Shown here: positions 1-12,110 of the stretch, piece after piece
Layout: the number at the start of each line of letters is the position of its first letter
How positions within the stretch are numbered: position 1 is the stretch's first letter
NCBI GenBank assembly: GCA_003013855.2
Contig: ML058408.1
Coordinates: 5,829,001-5,893,000, forward strand
Length of the DNA stretch: 64,000 nt
Direction of reading: 5' to 3'
Source: Liriodendron chinense
Taxonomy: Eukaryota > Streptophyta > Magnoliopsida > Magnoliales > Magnoliaceae
Notes under the pieces: model-generated
What the model was told of the DNA's origin: nothing
What the model saw: the letters and a program-made list of their open reading frames with translations, nothing else
Database searches by the model: none
Position numbers and translations under genes: made by a program

Positions 1-876
1 ATAACCACTGCTTCCTGTGGTGCAGTCCATGTGAAATTTTTATCTGCTTCATTTCTTTGGAACATGACCTAAAATACGCAAACAAAACACATGGACGGTG
101 TGGATGCACAATGCATCCATCAAGGTTGCACCCACATCACTTGTTCCAGGGTTGCAGCCAAGTCGCACTCGTGAGTTTTCAATGGAACTTTCAACACATG
201 TAAGGGCCCTGTCACGATATTAATGAAAAGGAGATAGAAGTCGTCTTACATAGGGCTGATATGACTCGAGAAACCTTCTCACAGTCGTGCTGAGCATCGA
301 AAGGGTTTCTCCACTCAGGCTTTGTCATGCATGTTAGCATGTGGACCACGACTCTCATGTGGTGTTAGACACACAAGCGGGAGACACACTCGTAACTTGG
401 CTTACACAAGTGGGTGGTGGTGTCTATAATCACACGTGCTTGGACTCATTTTATAAAAACTCAATCGCCTGTCTCTTTCTATTTTTCTTTGAGTATGCAT
501 CGCTTGATACTGGAGGGTGCACATAGGGGATCACCGGGGTATCCATAACTGAAATTTTGGAGGGCCCAACAAAGGTACAAGAAAGCAGCACGTGTGAAGA
601 TGAGCAGATGTCAAAGGTATTGGAAGATAGAGAGCAGTCGCCTAGTTCCAACAATGCATTATCAGGGATTGAACTCTAGAGGAGGCAATCATCGTACAAA
701 GTGGCCTCGACACTCATTGAAGCAGAATTTCCTGAGAACCAATATGCCGGTATGATGAAACCAGATTGGCAATGTCTGTCGATAAAGAGAAGATTGTCAG
801 AGATACTTAAGTTGAGATAGCAGAGGACTCGTTGGCACAACAATGTGATTCATAAAATCTCCATGGTGCAGGGGAT
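1..876. other. Unassigned DNA left of the copia element
   Basis: No gene is recognised. The first 150 bases (TTCATTTCTTTGGAAC, ATGGACGGTGTGGATGCAC) resemble a common short non-autonomous repeat of plant genomes; that is recognition from memory, not alignment. From about 540 to 876 one + frame reads like a low-complexity, charged LINE linker (for example KRRLSEILK). Recognisable + strand LINE sequence resumes at 10930, just past the matching AAAGC duplication, so this may be the left half of the LINE into which the copia element inserted. Confidence 0.3.
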
Positions 877-2700
877 AAAGCTGTTAGTGCACTTTTCTGT
901 GGCATACTAGTGCATCTTATTTGTCAATTACTTAGGTCAGTGAGTCTAGTGTCGGTTGAGCTTAAAGAAGATGAAGACTAAAGACTCAAGTGGACCTGCT
1001 ACATCAAGGAAGAAGAAATAGGTAAAAGAGATGCATTGGTGAGCCTTGAACCTTGAACCTTAACCAAAACCCAAACCTCTAGATGACTCCGACCCATTAG
1101 GCAAACTTGTAGTCATCTTAGAATGGCCTTAGGTGTCCCAAAAACCACCCAAAGAATGGCCATAGAGGTTGCATGAGCTGTTGGAAACAAGACAACCAAA
1201 ACAACAGAGATCATGCACTGTCCGACTGGTCTGGACCCATGGACGACCGGTCAGCCAGTGAAGAGAATGGGTCAGCAGCAAAGTTGGAACCCTGGCCTAA
1301 ATCGACCGGTCAAGATCGGTCGACTGGATAGGTCTGACCGGTTGTCCAACCGATCACGATCGTCCCTGTTAAGACAGCAAGCCAGTACATTGTCCAGGCC
1401 TTTGCCAGACCAGTCGGCTCTCTATATTCAACTGGTCAGCGATCCCTGACCGATTGGTCGCGACCGGTCGGCTACTAGCCGTTCGTGACCATTTTCTATC
1501 CGTTTGAACATTCTTTATAAAACGGTTTGGCTCGATGTTTGGGGCAAGGAGAGAGATATTAGTGCATTAGAAGCCACCCTCATTGTCCATCCTAAGCATT
1601 CCAAGCCATCTTCCTTATGTTTGATCATAAGATGGAGCATTCAAAGCTCATATGAAGATATACTTGCCCTCTCTTGATCTTTAGAAGTTTAAGCACCTTG
1701 ATCATTGGTATATCCTTAGTCTAAACCTCTCTAAAGATCCTACTAGGCGGAATTCCTCTAGGCAACTAACTCCTACCAGTTGTAGAGAATTCACATCATC
1801 TCCTATCACCTTGGGCATCTCAAGAGCATCACATGCGAGGTGATTGATTAGTGGAGCTGAGGCATTAGCAACGCAGCAGCAACACGATCGGAGGAGCAAA
1901 GGGGAGCTGATTGAAGCACGAGAGAGTGAAGATCAAGTAACCCAAGAAGGAGCTGAAAAGGGGCTCATCCGACAAGTTGTCAATTTGATAGTCCGGTTGC
2001 ACTCCTTCCTCGTGGAGGATTGAGTGTGAGAGTTTGGATTTACAAACTCGATCAAGTCTTCATGGGGAGCCTCCGGCGGGAGCATATACTAGGTTCTTGG
2101 ATTGGAACCAAAGGGTAGGGAGGATCCTTGCCAAACTCCTGGGTTGGATGGAACCCGTAAACATCCAGGTTGAGAGATAAACCATAAAATCTCCGTCACA
2201 GGTTAGGAGGAACCTTGTCAAATTCTCTGGTAAGGTGGAACCGATTTGAAACACCTAGGTTGGGAGGAACTTGATTTAAACTCCATAGTGAATGCCGGTG
2301 TGCACATAGGTATGAGTACTTGAACCGGGAGTGGAGTAGACCCAAATTCGAGCCACTATACATGCTTGTGTTTGTGATTAATTTGAGCACATTTTTATCT
2401 TAGCATTGTATGTTTAATTGCTTAATTATGAATGCTTGATAGGAATGCATGCTAGGCACTAGTTAGGCACATCCACACACAAGATGTACTTTCACTAAGT
2501 AGTGTAGACTTTGAGCTCATATGATCTATTCTCATATAGTTTACATAGCTTGCATAGATTAGGTTCTTGATTAGTTAAATCATTTGATTATTTATGCATG
2601 CTTAGGCTAGGTTGTTTATATGCTTACCATATGCTCGCCTTGTCATTGGACCCACTTAAGCCTCGAAGCTAAGTGTTCTCACTTAATTACTTTAAAATTG

Positions 2701-3045
2701 TGATGCGGACATCAAGCCCTTTAGGGTTAATCAGCATAGGAGGCAAGTGACACCTATATCTTTATGGCTTGATGATGACGGGCCTGGATCGTTCGTGACG
2801 ACTTGAGGAGTTGAAGACCTTACACATGTAGTCCAAGACATTTGAGAAGACCCCACCTTGGGAAGACATGTGTAAGATGCTTGGAGGAGATGATCGGTCC
2901 GTTGGATCGCGATGATAATGTAATCGAACCGTTGGTTCGTTGTGGCCCACTTTCATCACACCATCATCGGAGCCCATCGGACATCTTAGATTTGAGTTTA
3001 TTTTATGCATTTTTACTTATTTGAGTTTTGGGTTAGTGTACACAC

Positions 3046-3082
<37 letters not shown>

Positions 3083-3666
3083 TGCAAATGTCTTTTGGTA
3101 ATTATGCTAATTTCGAATTTTATAAGGGTGTTGCCCTAAACCGTTTTCAATAAGCTATTAATTAAAGAAAGAAAACATTTTTGGTGCCTCCTTCCTCTCC
3201 TCTCTCTCTTGGAACTGCATCTTCTTCTCCAATCATCTTCTTCCATTTTCTTCTTATGCCCCTCCAACATTCTTCTAAGGTAAGTTATTCTCAATTCTCT
3301 TTCTATTTCTATTATCTCCTAATCCTCGAACCTTAAATTTGATAATTAAATTAAAACCCCAATTTCTCAAATTTTCAATTCCCTAATCGGAGAAATCCTT
3401 TAATCCCTCAAACTAGTGAACCCCATTGTTCGATTGGGTGATGACCATGCAAGATCGGGAGGTTCCATCCCTCGCCGGATCTAACCCACGCAATACTTGA
3501 AATCCTTATTATGTGGTTGTGATGATAGCCCCTTTTATTGCATGTTTCCCTTATATTTTTCTTGATTATGATGATATTTGTTGAATGTTTAATTAGGTTG
3601 CTTGATTTTTTCCGCTGAATTTTATGTGTTCATGAGCATACATCACAATTAAGGCATCCTAAATCA
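2701..3666 (+). repeat. 5' LTR of chromovirus-derived copy 1
   Basis: It is a direct repeat of 5901-6891 and a reverse-orientation match to 49610-50590 and 52669-53638. It contains a run of 35 T at 3047-3081 (much shorter in the 3' LTR), a C/T-rich stretch near 3187-3240, and a splice-donor-like AAGGTAAGT at about 3279. Confidence 0.9.
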
Positions 3667-3857
3667 AATTTGGTATCAGAGATTAAGGATTGCATGGTTA
3701 TGTTTAGATCGAGTTATCAAATTAGGGTTTTAATTTTAGGTCTGTTTTAGGAAATTTCCAAATTTAAAAAGTTTCCTAATTTGGAGAATTTCCAGATTTA
3801 GAAAGTTTCCTAATTTGGAAAATTTTCATATTTGAATCGTCTTCTTTTTTAATTCAG

Positions 3858-4203
3858 TAATTGTCAGTCTACTGTAGTTAGATTCATATCATTCACATTG
3901 TGAGTCATCCAATCTATAGAGTCGAGTTTAGGAAGAACCTAAGACAAGTCTTTCGTTGTGTGCCAATTCGTTTTGGTCATGGTTTTGGATTACGCATCAC
4001 TACCATGAATCAGGATCAGATTCTGAAGGATAATTGTCAGTCTACTGTAGTTAGATTCATATCATTCACATTGTGAGTCATCCAATCTATAAAGTCGAGT
4101 TTAGAAAGAACCTAAGACAAGTCTTCCGTTGTGTGCCAATTCGTTTTGGTCATGGTTTTGGATTACGCATCACTACCATGAATCAGGATCAGATTCTGAA
4201 GGC
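3858..4203 (+). repeat. 173-base tandem duplication
   Basis: The segment beginning TAATTGTCAGTCTACTG at 3858 is repeated at 4031 with very few differences, up to the ATGAATCAGGATCAG motif. The copy at 49610-53638 shows a single version, so the duplication belongs to copy 1. It repeats the start of the coding frame. Confidence 0.88.
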
Positions 4204-5903
4204 TTTAGCCGCCACATCCTGATGTCTGGACAACGTTGAAAACCATTCTAGAAAATCCTTCCAGGATCTCAACGACAAACTAGAGGCATTCAACCAGACT
4301 AGCCCAACTGTGGAAAAGATGATCAACATTATGCCTTGGTGAACGGCAAGTTGGAAGGGTCCAAACATGATGTTTATGAAGTGGAAGAGTATGTGCCTAA
4401 CGTCAGTAGTGAGGAAATGGAAGAAATTGAGGCATCGCTCATCATCTTTGATGATGCAGAAGTGTGTGCTAGTGATGAAAAGGTCGAAGAGTTTGAGACC
4501 GCACCACTTCCAGGTGTCATGTGTGATTTGATTGATGCAATCTCCCAATCTACGTCTCTTACCGTGGAGAACACTAATGAAATTGAAGAAGAGACTAGTG
4601 AGGATATGATGATAGACACCCACATGACTTGTGATATCCCACCAGATGATTTATGAGATAAATTTTCACCCAAATGGGACATTCAGCAGACAATCGATCT
4701 TGTCCCTGGGTCGGTCATGTCAAGCTTTTCTCAATACCAAGTGAACCCCGTAGAAAATACAGAAATGCAGCGTCAATTTGGTAAACTTCTCGGGGAAGAA
4801 TTCAATAAGGAAAGTTTGAGTTGGAGTTTTGTTCTGTGTGCCATGCTTGCCCTTTTCAATTCCAAGAACAATGGCATGTGGCGCACATGTGGGCACATTC
4901 TGACCATCCATAAAATCTCAGTGCGATGTAATCACGGCATGATGGTCATATCCCCCATCCCGCATCTTGATGACATTTTGGACAAAATGGCTAATGCTAA
5001 GATCTGCTCAAGACTTGGTATTAATAGTGTGTGTTCTCAAGTGTTGGGATACTTGAAAATCATCATTGTTTATAATACTTATAATGAGAATCAACACCTC
5101 TATCAGTTAGAGTGGACCCATGGAATCTTAAAGAATAATAAGTTATGTGTCACCCATGGGAAGAATCATTTTATTTCAGTTTTCCAAGTTCTAGATCATA
5201 AGGTTGTTTATTTTCATAGGATTGTTTATTTCGAGTCCATTGCTTTTTCAGCTCGTCCTTTAGTTTCACCCATGTCTGTCACCCAAAGGTCTTCAAAGTC
5301 GGCCAATGCATTTGCAAGACATATTCACGAATTGCATACATATATTAGACAGCGGATTAATAAAAACAATGACAATTATAAATGTTCAACCGACTCTCAT
5401 TGTAGATCTCAAGACTTTCAGGAACGAGACTATGTAATGGTGAGGATAAGGCCAAAGCAGTTCTCATAGGGTACCACTAAGAGATTACAAGCGCATAGTG
5501 CTGGATCATTCAAAGTATTGCAAAAATTGGGTCCAACGTGTATAGGATAGACCTTCCACCTGAAATGGGCATTAATCCAATGTTTAATGTGGAATATCTA
5601 GTTCTTTCCCCTAATCCTACCATTGATCTTTCTTCTCTTTCATGGCCACACTCTGAGTTTGCTTCACAACTCACGCCACCACCTATTATTCGAAATGAAG
5701 AAATTGAAGGGATCGTGGATGAAGAGATAGTTTCCACGAGAGATGGAGGTTTCCAGAGATATCTTGTAAAATGGAAGAACAAGCCACCACCCGATTCTAC
5801 ATTGTTGACAGAAGCGGAATTGCAAAGACTTAGTCCAAATTTGTTGGAGATGCACCAGACTTTATCTAGCCGAAGTCGAGCTCTTCTCAAACGAGGAGAA
5901 TGA
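3900..5903 (+). pseudogene. Broken gag/RT-remnant/integrase-tail/chromodomain frame, copy 1
   Basis: This is the counterpart of the 615-codon frame at 50541-52388, here inactivated. The start codon position reads GTG (3900 and, in the duplicate, 4073), though the next Met (ACCATGAATCAG) is kept. A Trp codon has become TGA near 4654, another stop lies near 5467, and the frame shifts before 5538. Recognisable parts are the acidic gag-side segment (4336-4656), RT fingers followed directly by the YLKI strand (4680-5130), the integrase C-terminal module with AGSFKVL (5250-5620) and the chromodomain with YLVKWK (about 5690-5850). The frame runs into the 3' LTR, as usual for gypsy elements. Confidence 0.85.
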
Positions 5904-6400
5904 TGGGGACATCAAGCCCTTGAGGGTTTATCAGCGTAGGAGGCGAGTGACACTTATATCTTTATAGCTCGATGATGACGGGCCTGGATTGTTCGTGACG
6001 ACTTGAGGAACATTGAAGAACTTACACATGTAGTCTAAGACATTTAAGAAGACCCCACCTTGGGAAGATGTGTAAGTTGCTTGGAGGAGATGATCAGTCC
6101 GTTGGATCGCGATGATAATGTGATTAAACCATTGGTTCGTCATGGCCCACTTTCATCACACCATCATCGGAGCCCAATCGGACATCTTAGATTTGAGTTT
6201 ATTTTATGCATTTTTACTTATTTGAGTTTTGGGTTTGTGTGTGCACGTTTTTTTTTTTTTGTGCAGATGTCTTCTTTTTTTAAATTTTGCTAGTAGGGGT
6301 ATTTTGGTAATTATGCTAATTTCGAATTTTATAAGGGTGTTACCCTAAACCATTTTCAATAAGCTATTGATTAAAGAAAGAAAACCTTTTTGGTGCCTCC

Positions 6401-6439
<39 letters not shown>

Positions 6440-6891
6440 ACTTCATCTTCTTCTCAATCCTCTTCTTCCATTTTCTTCTCATGCCCCTCCAACATTCTTT
6501 TAAGGTAAGTTATTCTTCATTATCTCTCTATTTCTATTATCTCCTAATCCTCGAACCCTAAATTTGAGAATTGAATCAAAACCCCAATTTCTCAAATTTT
6601 CAATTCCCTAATCTGAGAAATCCTTTGATCCCTCGGACTAGTGAACCCCATTGTTCGATTGGGTGATGACCATGCAAGATCGGGAGGTTCCATCCCTCGC
6701 CGGATCCAATCCACACAATACTTGAAATCCTTACTACGTGGTTGTGATGATGGCTCCTTTTATTGCATGTTTCTCTTATATTTTTCTTGATTATGATGAT
6801 AGATGTTGAATGTTTAATTAGGTTGCTGGATTTATTCCGCTGAATTTTATGTGTTCATGAGCATGCATCACAATTAGGGCATCCTGCATCA
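5901..6891 (+). repeat. 3' LTR of chromovirus-derived copy 1
   Basis: It starts TGATGGGGACATC directly after the purine-rich ACGAGGAGAA tract and ends GCATCA, followed by the AATTG duplication. It carries a (CT)n run at 6404-6435 where the 5' LTR has a shorter C/T stretch, and a T run near 6247-6260. The donor-like AAGGTAAGT is at about 6502. Confidence 0.9.
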
Positions 6892-7119
6892 AATTGCTGA
6901 TTAGTTTAATTAGACAAGAAGTTTTTAAAAATGATTTTTAAACGGTCCTAATCACCCCCCTCCCCCTCTAGGACTTAGCTATAGTTGTAGTAGCTCCGCT
7001 CTAAGCTTCCGCACACGTAGCGCTACAAGTGTGAGCCATAGGCGCAATTTCAATTAGTATTAGAGCGAGTTGCTCTTCAAGGACTTAACCATCTAGATTA
7101 AGATCTGATACTTGAACTA

Positions 7120-8150
7120 TAGCACAATATCTACCCAAGAGAGGAATAGTTTTGTCACTCGACCACCATTTTTTTACGGGTCAAATTTTGCTTATTGGAA
7201 GGCCCAGATGTGTATATTCTTAATGTCTCTCGATCCAATGGTATAGGACATTTTAGAAGAATGTTATACCGCACCGGTGGAAACAGTGGATCGAGATGGA
7301 GTTCCGGTCACTCAAGCCCAAATCAATGAGGACTTGGAGTGACCGAGAGAGGTCACCGTGTGGCTACAATGCCAAGGGTCTTAATCTCTGTTGTCTCATC
7401 CGATGAATTTAATCGTATATGTAATTGAAAGACTAACAAAGAAGCGTGGGAGATCCTAGTGACCATGCATGAGGGAACGTCTACCGCCGAGCGATCCAAA
7501 TTGCAACTCATCACCACACATTTTGAAAATATTAAAATGGATGAGGAAGAATCTATCATGGAATTCTTTTTTAGATTGAACCATATTTATAACTCCATGA
7601 GTGGCTTAGGAGAACGGGTTTCGGATGGAAACATTTGTAGAAAAACACCTAGATCCCTACCGGAGACATTTAGCTCCAAAGTCATTGCCTTAGATGAGTG
7701 TAGAGACATAGATAACATAAAAGTAGAAGAACTCTTAGGTTCCCTACAAACTCATGAACTACACTTTAAGGCCCCCTCTAAGAAGAAAAACGTTGCTTTG
7801 AAAACTTCACATACGCACTCACATAGAAAAAAGAAAGTTAAGAGTGAATCTTCGAAAGATAGCGATAATGAGGATGATGAACTAGATAAAATGTTCAAGA
7901 GATTCCTCAAATTTGAGAGAGGGAAGAGTTGTGAAAAAAGGACAAGAAGGATGAGAAATTTAAAAGAAAATCATCCAAATCCAAAACTGTCCAATGTTAC
8001 AACTGTGATGGATATGGTCATATTGTTAATGAATGCCAAAAACAGCCCAAAAGACGTGACAAGGCTACAGCAACATGAGATGACATGGAGGAGTCCAAAT
8101 CTGAATCCGGTGACTCCGCTAGTGATGGGAGCCAAAAACCAGTGAGAATT
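7120..8150 (+). pseudogene. Copia gag, frame-shifted
   Basis: The best-preserved stretch is 7440-7780, which reads KEAWEILVTMHEGT..., then SKLQLITTHFENIKMDEEES and FFRLNHIYNSM. This is the retrotransposon gag (UBN2) pattern that packages element RNA. A complete CCHC zinc knuckle, CYNCDGYGHIVNEC, lies at 7995-8036 but in another frame from the upstream gag, so a frameshift separates them. Stops interrupt the first 300 bases. No protease motif (DSGA) follows. The remnant decides the orientation and copia assignment of the host element. Confidence 0.8.
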
Positions 8151-8967
8151 CTCATGGCGACCACTACAACCTCTCTTCCCCCTAATCTAAGAGAGGATCC
8201 CGACCATTTTCCCTTCTAGGAGAAGGTGTTCTCAACCCTCACCTCAGGCTACATTTTATGAGGGTGTTTGAGCAAATTAGTTACCCTTAGGATGATCAAA
8301 CTAGAAATAGTTAGTGAGGATAGTTAGAAATGGATATTAGAGGAAAATCTGAGAATTTCAGCCTCATTTGTAAGCGTAGGGGCATATCAGAGGATTCTAG
8401 CCTCATTAGCCCGCCAATGGTAGTTTAGCCTTGCTCTTATTTGGTATATTCATTGCTAGACTATCATCCTGCTTAGATTAGCATAATCTTGCTGAATTTC
8501 ATGCTTAATGTATGTTAATCTATGTCTTGATCGTTATGCTTCATGTTTATCTTAAATGATCAACTATGCCTAGATAGTTACAATTTCTTTTTATTGATCA
8601 TGTTCCATTGCGTGCTCCATGTTTTAATGTTCATGCACCCTATACTCTCCTTGTTAGTATGTGCTTATTGTTATAACTGCGACAGTCTACCTACACTTAC
8701 CTTAACCTTAATTGATGTATCATTAAGGGAGAGAGATTAGATTGTCAATTGTTGACAAAAAGGGGAAGAAAGATCAAGTCCCACCAAAACTAGTTTGCTA
8801 TGTTTTGTGTTGCAGAGATTGACAGATTATGGGGGAGCAACCGAAGAGGAGCTGCTTAATTAGACTTGTCTCGAGTTGTATTTCATTTCAATGTCAATGT
8901 AATTGAGTTCATGTAAATTGTGTTTTGGTGGGTTAGGTCTTTGTTAGTAATTGACAAAGGGGGAGAT
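8151..8967 (+). other. Non-coding 3' internal region and polypurine tract
   Basis: No long frame survives here. The stretch corresponds to the 3' untranslated zone that SIRE-like copia elements carry between pol and the 3' LTR. It ends in a polypurine tract, TGACAAAGGGGGAGAT (8952-8967), immediately before the LTR. A second G-rich stretch (TATGGGGGAGCAACCG) lies near 8829. Confidence 0.6.
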
Positions 8968-10924
8968 TGTTAGTGCACTTTTCTGTGGCATACTAGTGAC
9001 CTTATTTGTCAATTACTTAGGTCAGTGAGTCTAGTGTTGGTTGAGTTTAAAGAAGATGAAAAACGAAGACTCAAGCGGACCTGTTGCATTAAGGAAGAAG
9101 AAACAAGTAAAAGAGATGCCTTGGTGAGCCTTGAACCTTGAATCTTAACAAAAACTCAAACCTCTATATGACTCTAACCCTTTAGGCAAACTTATAATCA
9201 TCTTAGAATAGCCTTAGGTGTCCCAAAAGACCACCCAAAGAAGGGTCATAGAGGTTGCATGAGCTGTTGGAAACAAGACAACCAAAATAACAAGATCATG
9301 CACTGTCCGACCAGTCTGGACCCATGGACGATCGGTCAACCAGTGAAGAGAAGCAAAGCTGGAACCCTGGCCTAAATTGACCGGTCAAGACCGGTCGGCT
9401 GGATAGGTCCGATCGATCACGACCGTCCCTGTTAAGACGGTAAGCTAATACATTGTCCAAGCCTTTGCCAGACCAGTCGGCTCTCTATATTCAACCAATC
9501 GGCAACCCCTGGCCGACCGAACGCTACCGGTCGGCTACTAGCCATTTGTGACCATTTTCTATCCATTTGAACATTCTTTATAAAACGGTTTGACTTGATT
9601 TTTGGGGCAAGAAGAGAGATATTAGTGCATTAGAAGCCACCCTCATTGCCCATACTATTAAGCTCTAATCCTAAGCATTCCAAGCCATCTTCCTTGTGTT
9701 TGATCACAAGATGGAGCATTCAAAGCTCATATGAAGATGTATTTGCTCTCTCTTGATCTTTAGAAGTTTAGGCGCCTTAATCGTAGGTATACCCTTAGTC
9801 TAAACCTCTCTAAAGATCTTATTAGGTGGAATTCCTCTAGGCAACCAACTCCTATTAGTTGTAGAGAATTCACGCCATCTCTTATCACCTTGGGCATCTC
9901 AACAGCATCACATGCGAGGTGATTGATCGGTGGAGCTGAGGCATTGACAACGCAGCGGCAACACGATCGGAGGAGCAAAGGGGAGCTGATTAAAGCACAG
10001 GAGAGCGGAGATCAAGCAACCCAAGAAGGCGCTGGATAAGGGGCTCATCCGACAAGTAAGTTGTCAATTTGAGAGTCCGGTTGCACTCCTTCCTCGTGGA
10101 GGATTGAGTGTGAGAGTTTGGATTTACAAACTCAATCAAGTCTCCGTGGGAAGCCTCTAGCAGGAGCGTATGCTAGGTTCTTGGATTGGAACCGAAAGGT
10201 AGGGAGGATCCTTGTCAAACTCGTGGGTTGGATGGAACCCATAAACATCTAAGTTGAGAAATAAACCTTAAAATCTCCGTCATAGGTTGAGAAGAACCTT
10301 GTCAAACTCCCCAATAAGGTGGAACCGATTTGAAACACCTAGGTTGGGAGGAACCTGATTTAAACTACCTAGTGAATGTCAGTGTGCTCATAGGGATGAG
10401 TACTTGAACCGGGAGTGGAGTAGACCCAAAGTCGAACCACTATACATGATTGTGTTTGTGATTGATTTGAGCACATTGTTATCTTAGCATTGTATGTTTA
10501 ATTGCTTAATTACGAATGCTTGATAAGAATGTATGCTAAGCACATCCACACACAAGATGTACTTTCACTAAGTAGTGTAGATTTGAGCTCATATGATCCA
10601 TTCTCATATAGCCTACATAGGTTGCATAGATTAGGTTCTTGGTTAGTTAAATCATTTGATTATCTATGCATGTTAGGCTAGGTTGTTTATATGCTTACTA
10701 TGCTACCCTTGTGATTGGACCCACTTAAGCTTGGAAGCTAAGTGTTCTTGCTTAATTAGTTTATAATTGCTAATTAGTTTAATTAGGCAAGAGGTTGTTA
10801 AAAGAAATTTTTAAACGGTCCTAATCACCCCCCCCCCCCCAGGACTTAGCCATAGTTCTAGTAGCTCTGCTCTAAGCTTCCGCACGCGTAGCGCCTATAA
10901 GTGTGAGCCATAGGCACAATTTCA
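8968..10924 (+). repeat. 3' LTR of the gag-only copia element
   Basis: It is 1957 bases, starts TGTTAGTGCACTTTTCTGTG, ends CACAATTTCA, and is followed by AAAGC (10925-10929), matching 877-881. It has a C homopolymer at about 10827-10840 where the other LTR reads CCCCCCTCCCCCTC. Confidence 0.88.
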
Positions 10925-10929
10925 AAAGC

Positions 10930-11720
10930 GAGTTAAAAGGGTAATTCTGCAACTCACATAGTTGGTGGGGCCATGGGGGTAACATTTGAAGACTGGCCTG
11001 AGGATTATGTGGTCCTGTTTCAATTTCTAGAAGAAAGAGATGGGTTAGAGTATGTATGTCACAACTCCAGTGACAACAGAGAATTAGTGAATGGAGATTC
11101 ATCGACTTCTCATGAGGCACAACAATTGGTGAAAAGCTCTGACATGGGGAAAAAGGGTAAGGTTATTTTCCTTATGAAGATAATGAGTTGGAATGTGCGA
11201 GACCTGGGGTATCCGCAAAAGAGGGTGCAGATAAGGGATATGTGCAAACGTTATAAAGCCCAAATAGCAGCATTTCACGAAACAAAGCTGCAGTTAACTA
11301 ATCAAGAGGGTTTTGGATTAGTTGTGGAGAGGAAAATCCAAAGATTGGATAGCACTAAATGCTATTGGTGCAGCTGGTGGAATATTTGCCATTTGGGATT
11401 CGAATTTACGGTCTAAGGAAGATGTCTGGGAAGGGCAGTTTCTCCATATTAGTGGTGTTGAGAGATGTTTCATCTGTTTTAGATGGGCCTTTACAGTAGT
11501 GTATGGTCCGAATAGACCAAGCTTAAGGCAAAATTTCTGGGCCTAATTGGATACCAGTCAAGTAAATGGAAATTGCCATGGGTGGTGGGTGGAGACTGCA
11601 TTATGTTCAGATTCTCGTTTGAAAATTTTAGTGGCTGGCGGATAACTAAAAGCGTAAGGATCTTTTCTGAATGGATAGTACAAAGTGAGATGATTGATAA
11701 GTGAAGAAGAGAAAAAATAT
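10930..11720 (+). pseudogene. L1 LINE fragment: end of linker and start of ORF2 endonuclease
   Basis: An ATG at 11174 opens MKIMSWNVRDLGYPQKR, the hallmark start of plant L1 ORF2, whose first domain is an apurinic/apyrimidinic-type endonuclease that nicks the target. The reading continues with AFHETKLQL (a catalytic-Glu motif of the QETK type, here HETK). It shifts frame near 11330 into AIGAAGGIFAIWDSN and VVYGPN, and breaks off by about 11720. Reverse transcriptase is absent. Upstream sequence (10930-11173) is an open frame without a recognised domain. The copia element inserted just to the left. Confidence 0.8.
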
Positions 11721-12110
11721 TTTAGCAATCTTGGTTAACAAATCCAATTGGAGACCAACCTTCTCTTATTAGCTAAACAAGAGAGAAATTACACTAATGG
11801 CCTTAAGAATCATAAATACCATTATAACAAGCCTTATACAGGAAAGCATTTTTTTTTTAGAGATGCCCTTTGTGAGATTACCGCATCATGTAGTGATTTG
11901 TGAGAAGAAAAGAGAGAAAGAAGAAGAAGAAGAAGAAGAAGAAGAAGAGAGGAAGAAAATGTTTGAAATATTGTCATGGTTAGCTAATCCAATTGTAGAC
12001 TTGCTTTCTCATATGAACTAACAAGAAAAAGAGCAAGAAGAAGAGAGAAAAGGAGAAGAAGACAGGAAGTAAATGTTTTTAGCATATTGTCTTGGTTAAT
12101 CCAATTGTCT
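11700..12110. repeat. Degenerate repeat: GAAGAAGAG blocks with AATCCAATTG
   Basis: Three imperfect blocks (about 11703-11760, 11918-11998 and 12025-12110) each combine a GAA/AGA-rich tract with a TTGTCTTGGTTA-like stretch and AATCCAATTG. A fourth block is at 28080-28150. The 11790 and 28165 segments also share ACTAATGCCCTTAAGA-like sequence, so one dispersed repeat probably underlies both loci. The type of element is not known. Confidence 0.5.

Larger units (their letters stand above)
2701..6891 (+). mobile_element. Non-autonomous chromovirus-derived LTR element, copy 1
   Basis: The element runs from TGATGCGGACATC to CATCCTGCATCA and is flanked by AATTG at 2696-2700 and 6892-6896. Its LTRs are 2701-3666 and 5901-6891. 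A primer site TGGTATCAGAGA, complementary to the initiator Met tRNA, lies at 3671-3682. The internal part is only 2.2 kb and encodes a broken version of the frame that is open in the copy at 49610-53638. It sits inside the 5' LTR of the gag-only copia element, so it is the younger insertion. A 173-base segment is duplicated in tandem near its 5' end. Confidence 0.92.
882..7052 (+). repeat. 5' LTR of the gag-only copia element, split
   Basis: The LTR occupies 882-2700 and 6897-7052, about 1.97 kb when the nested element (2701-6891) and the second AATTG (6892-6896) are left out. It matches 8968-10924 along its length with scattered substitutions and small indels. It is unusually rich in ACCGGT palindromes between about 1220 and 1480. 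A primer-binding site of iMet type (GTATTAGAGC) follows at about 7058. Confidence 0.87.
882..10924 (+). mobile_element. Ty1/copia LTR element with gag but no pol, hosting a nested element
   Basis: Two long direct repeats start TGTTAGTGCACTTTTCTGTG (882 and 8968) and end CAATTTCA (7052 and 10924). The 5-base target duplication AAAGC flanks the unit at 877-881 and 10925-10929. Inside are an iMet-type primer site after 7052, a gag region, about 0.8 kb of non-coding DNA, and a polypurine tract at 8951-8967. No protease, integrase, RT or RNase H is visible, so the internal region is only about 1.9 kb and the element depended on a helper, the arrangement called TR-GAG. LTR length and gag style suggest the SIRE/Maximus lineage (inference). 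The 5' LTR is split by a 4.2 kb insertion at 2701-6891. Confidence 0.88.

Noticed and set aside
4189..4623. 144-codon minus-strand frame opposite the chromovirus-derived remnant
   Set aside because: It is the shadow of the + strand acidic gag-side segment, with no domain of its own.
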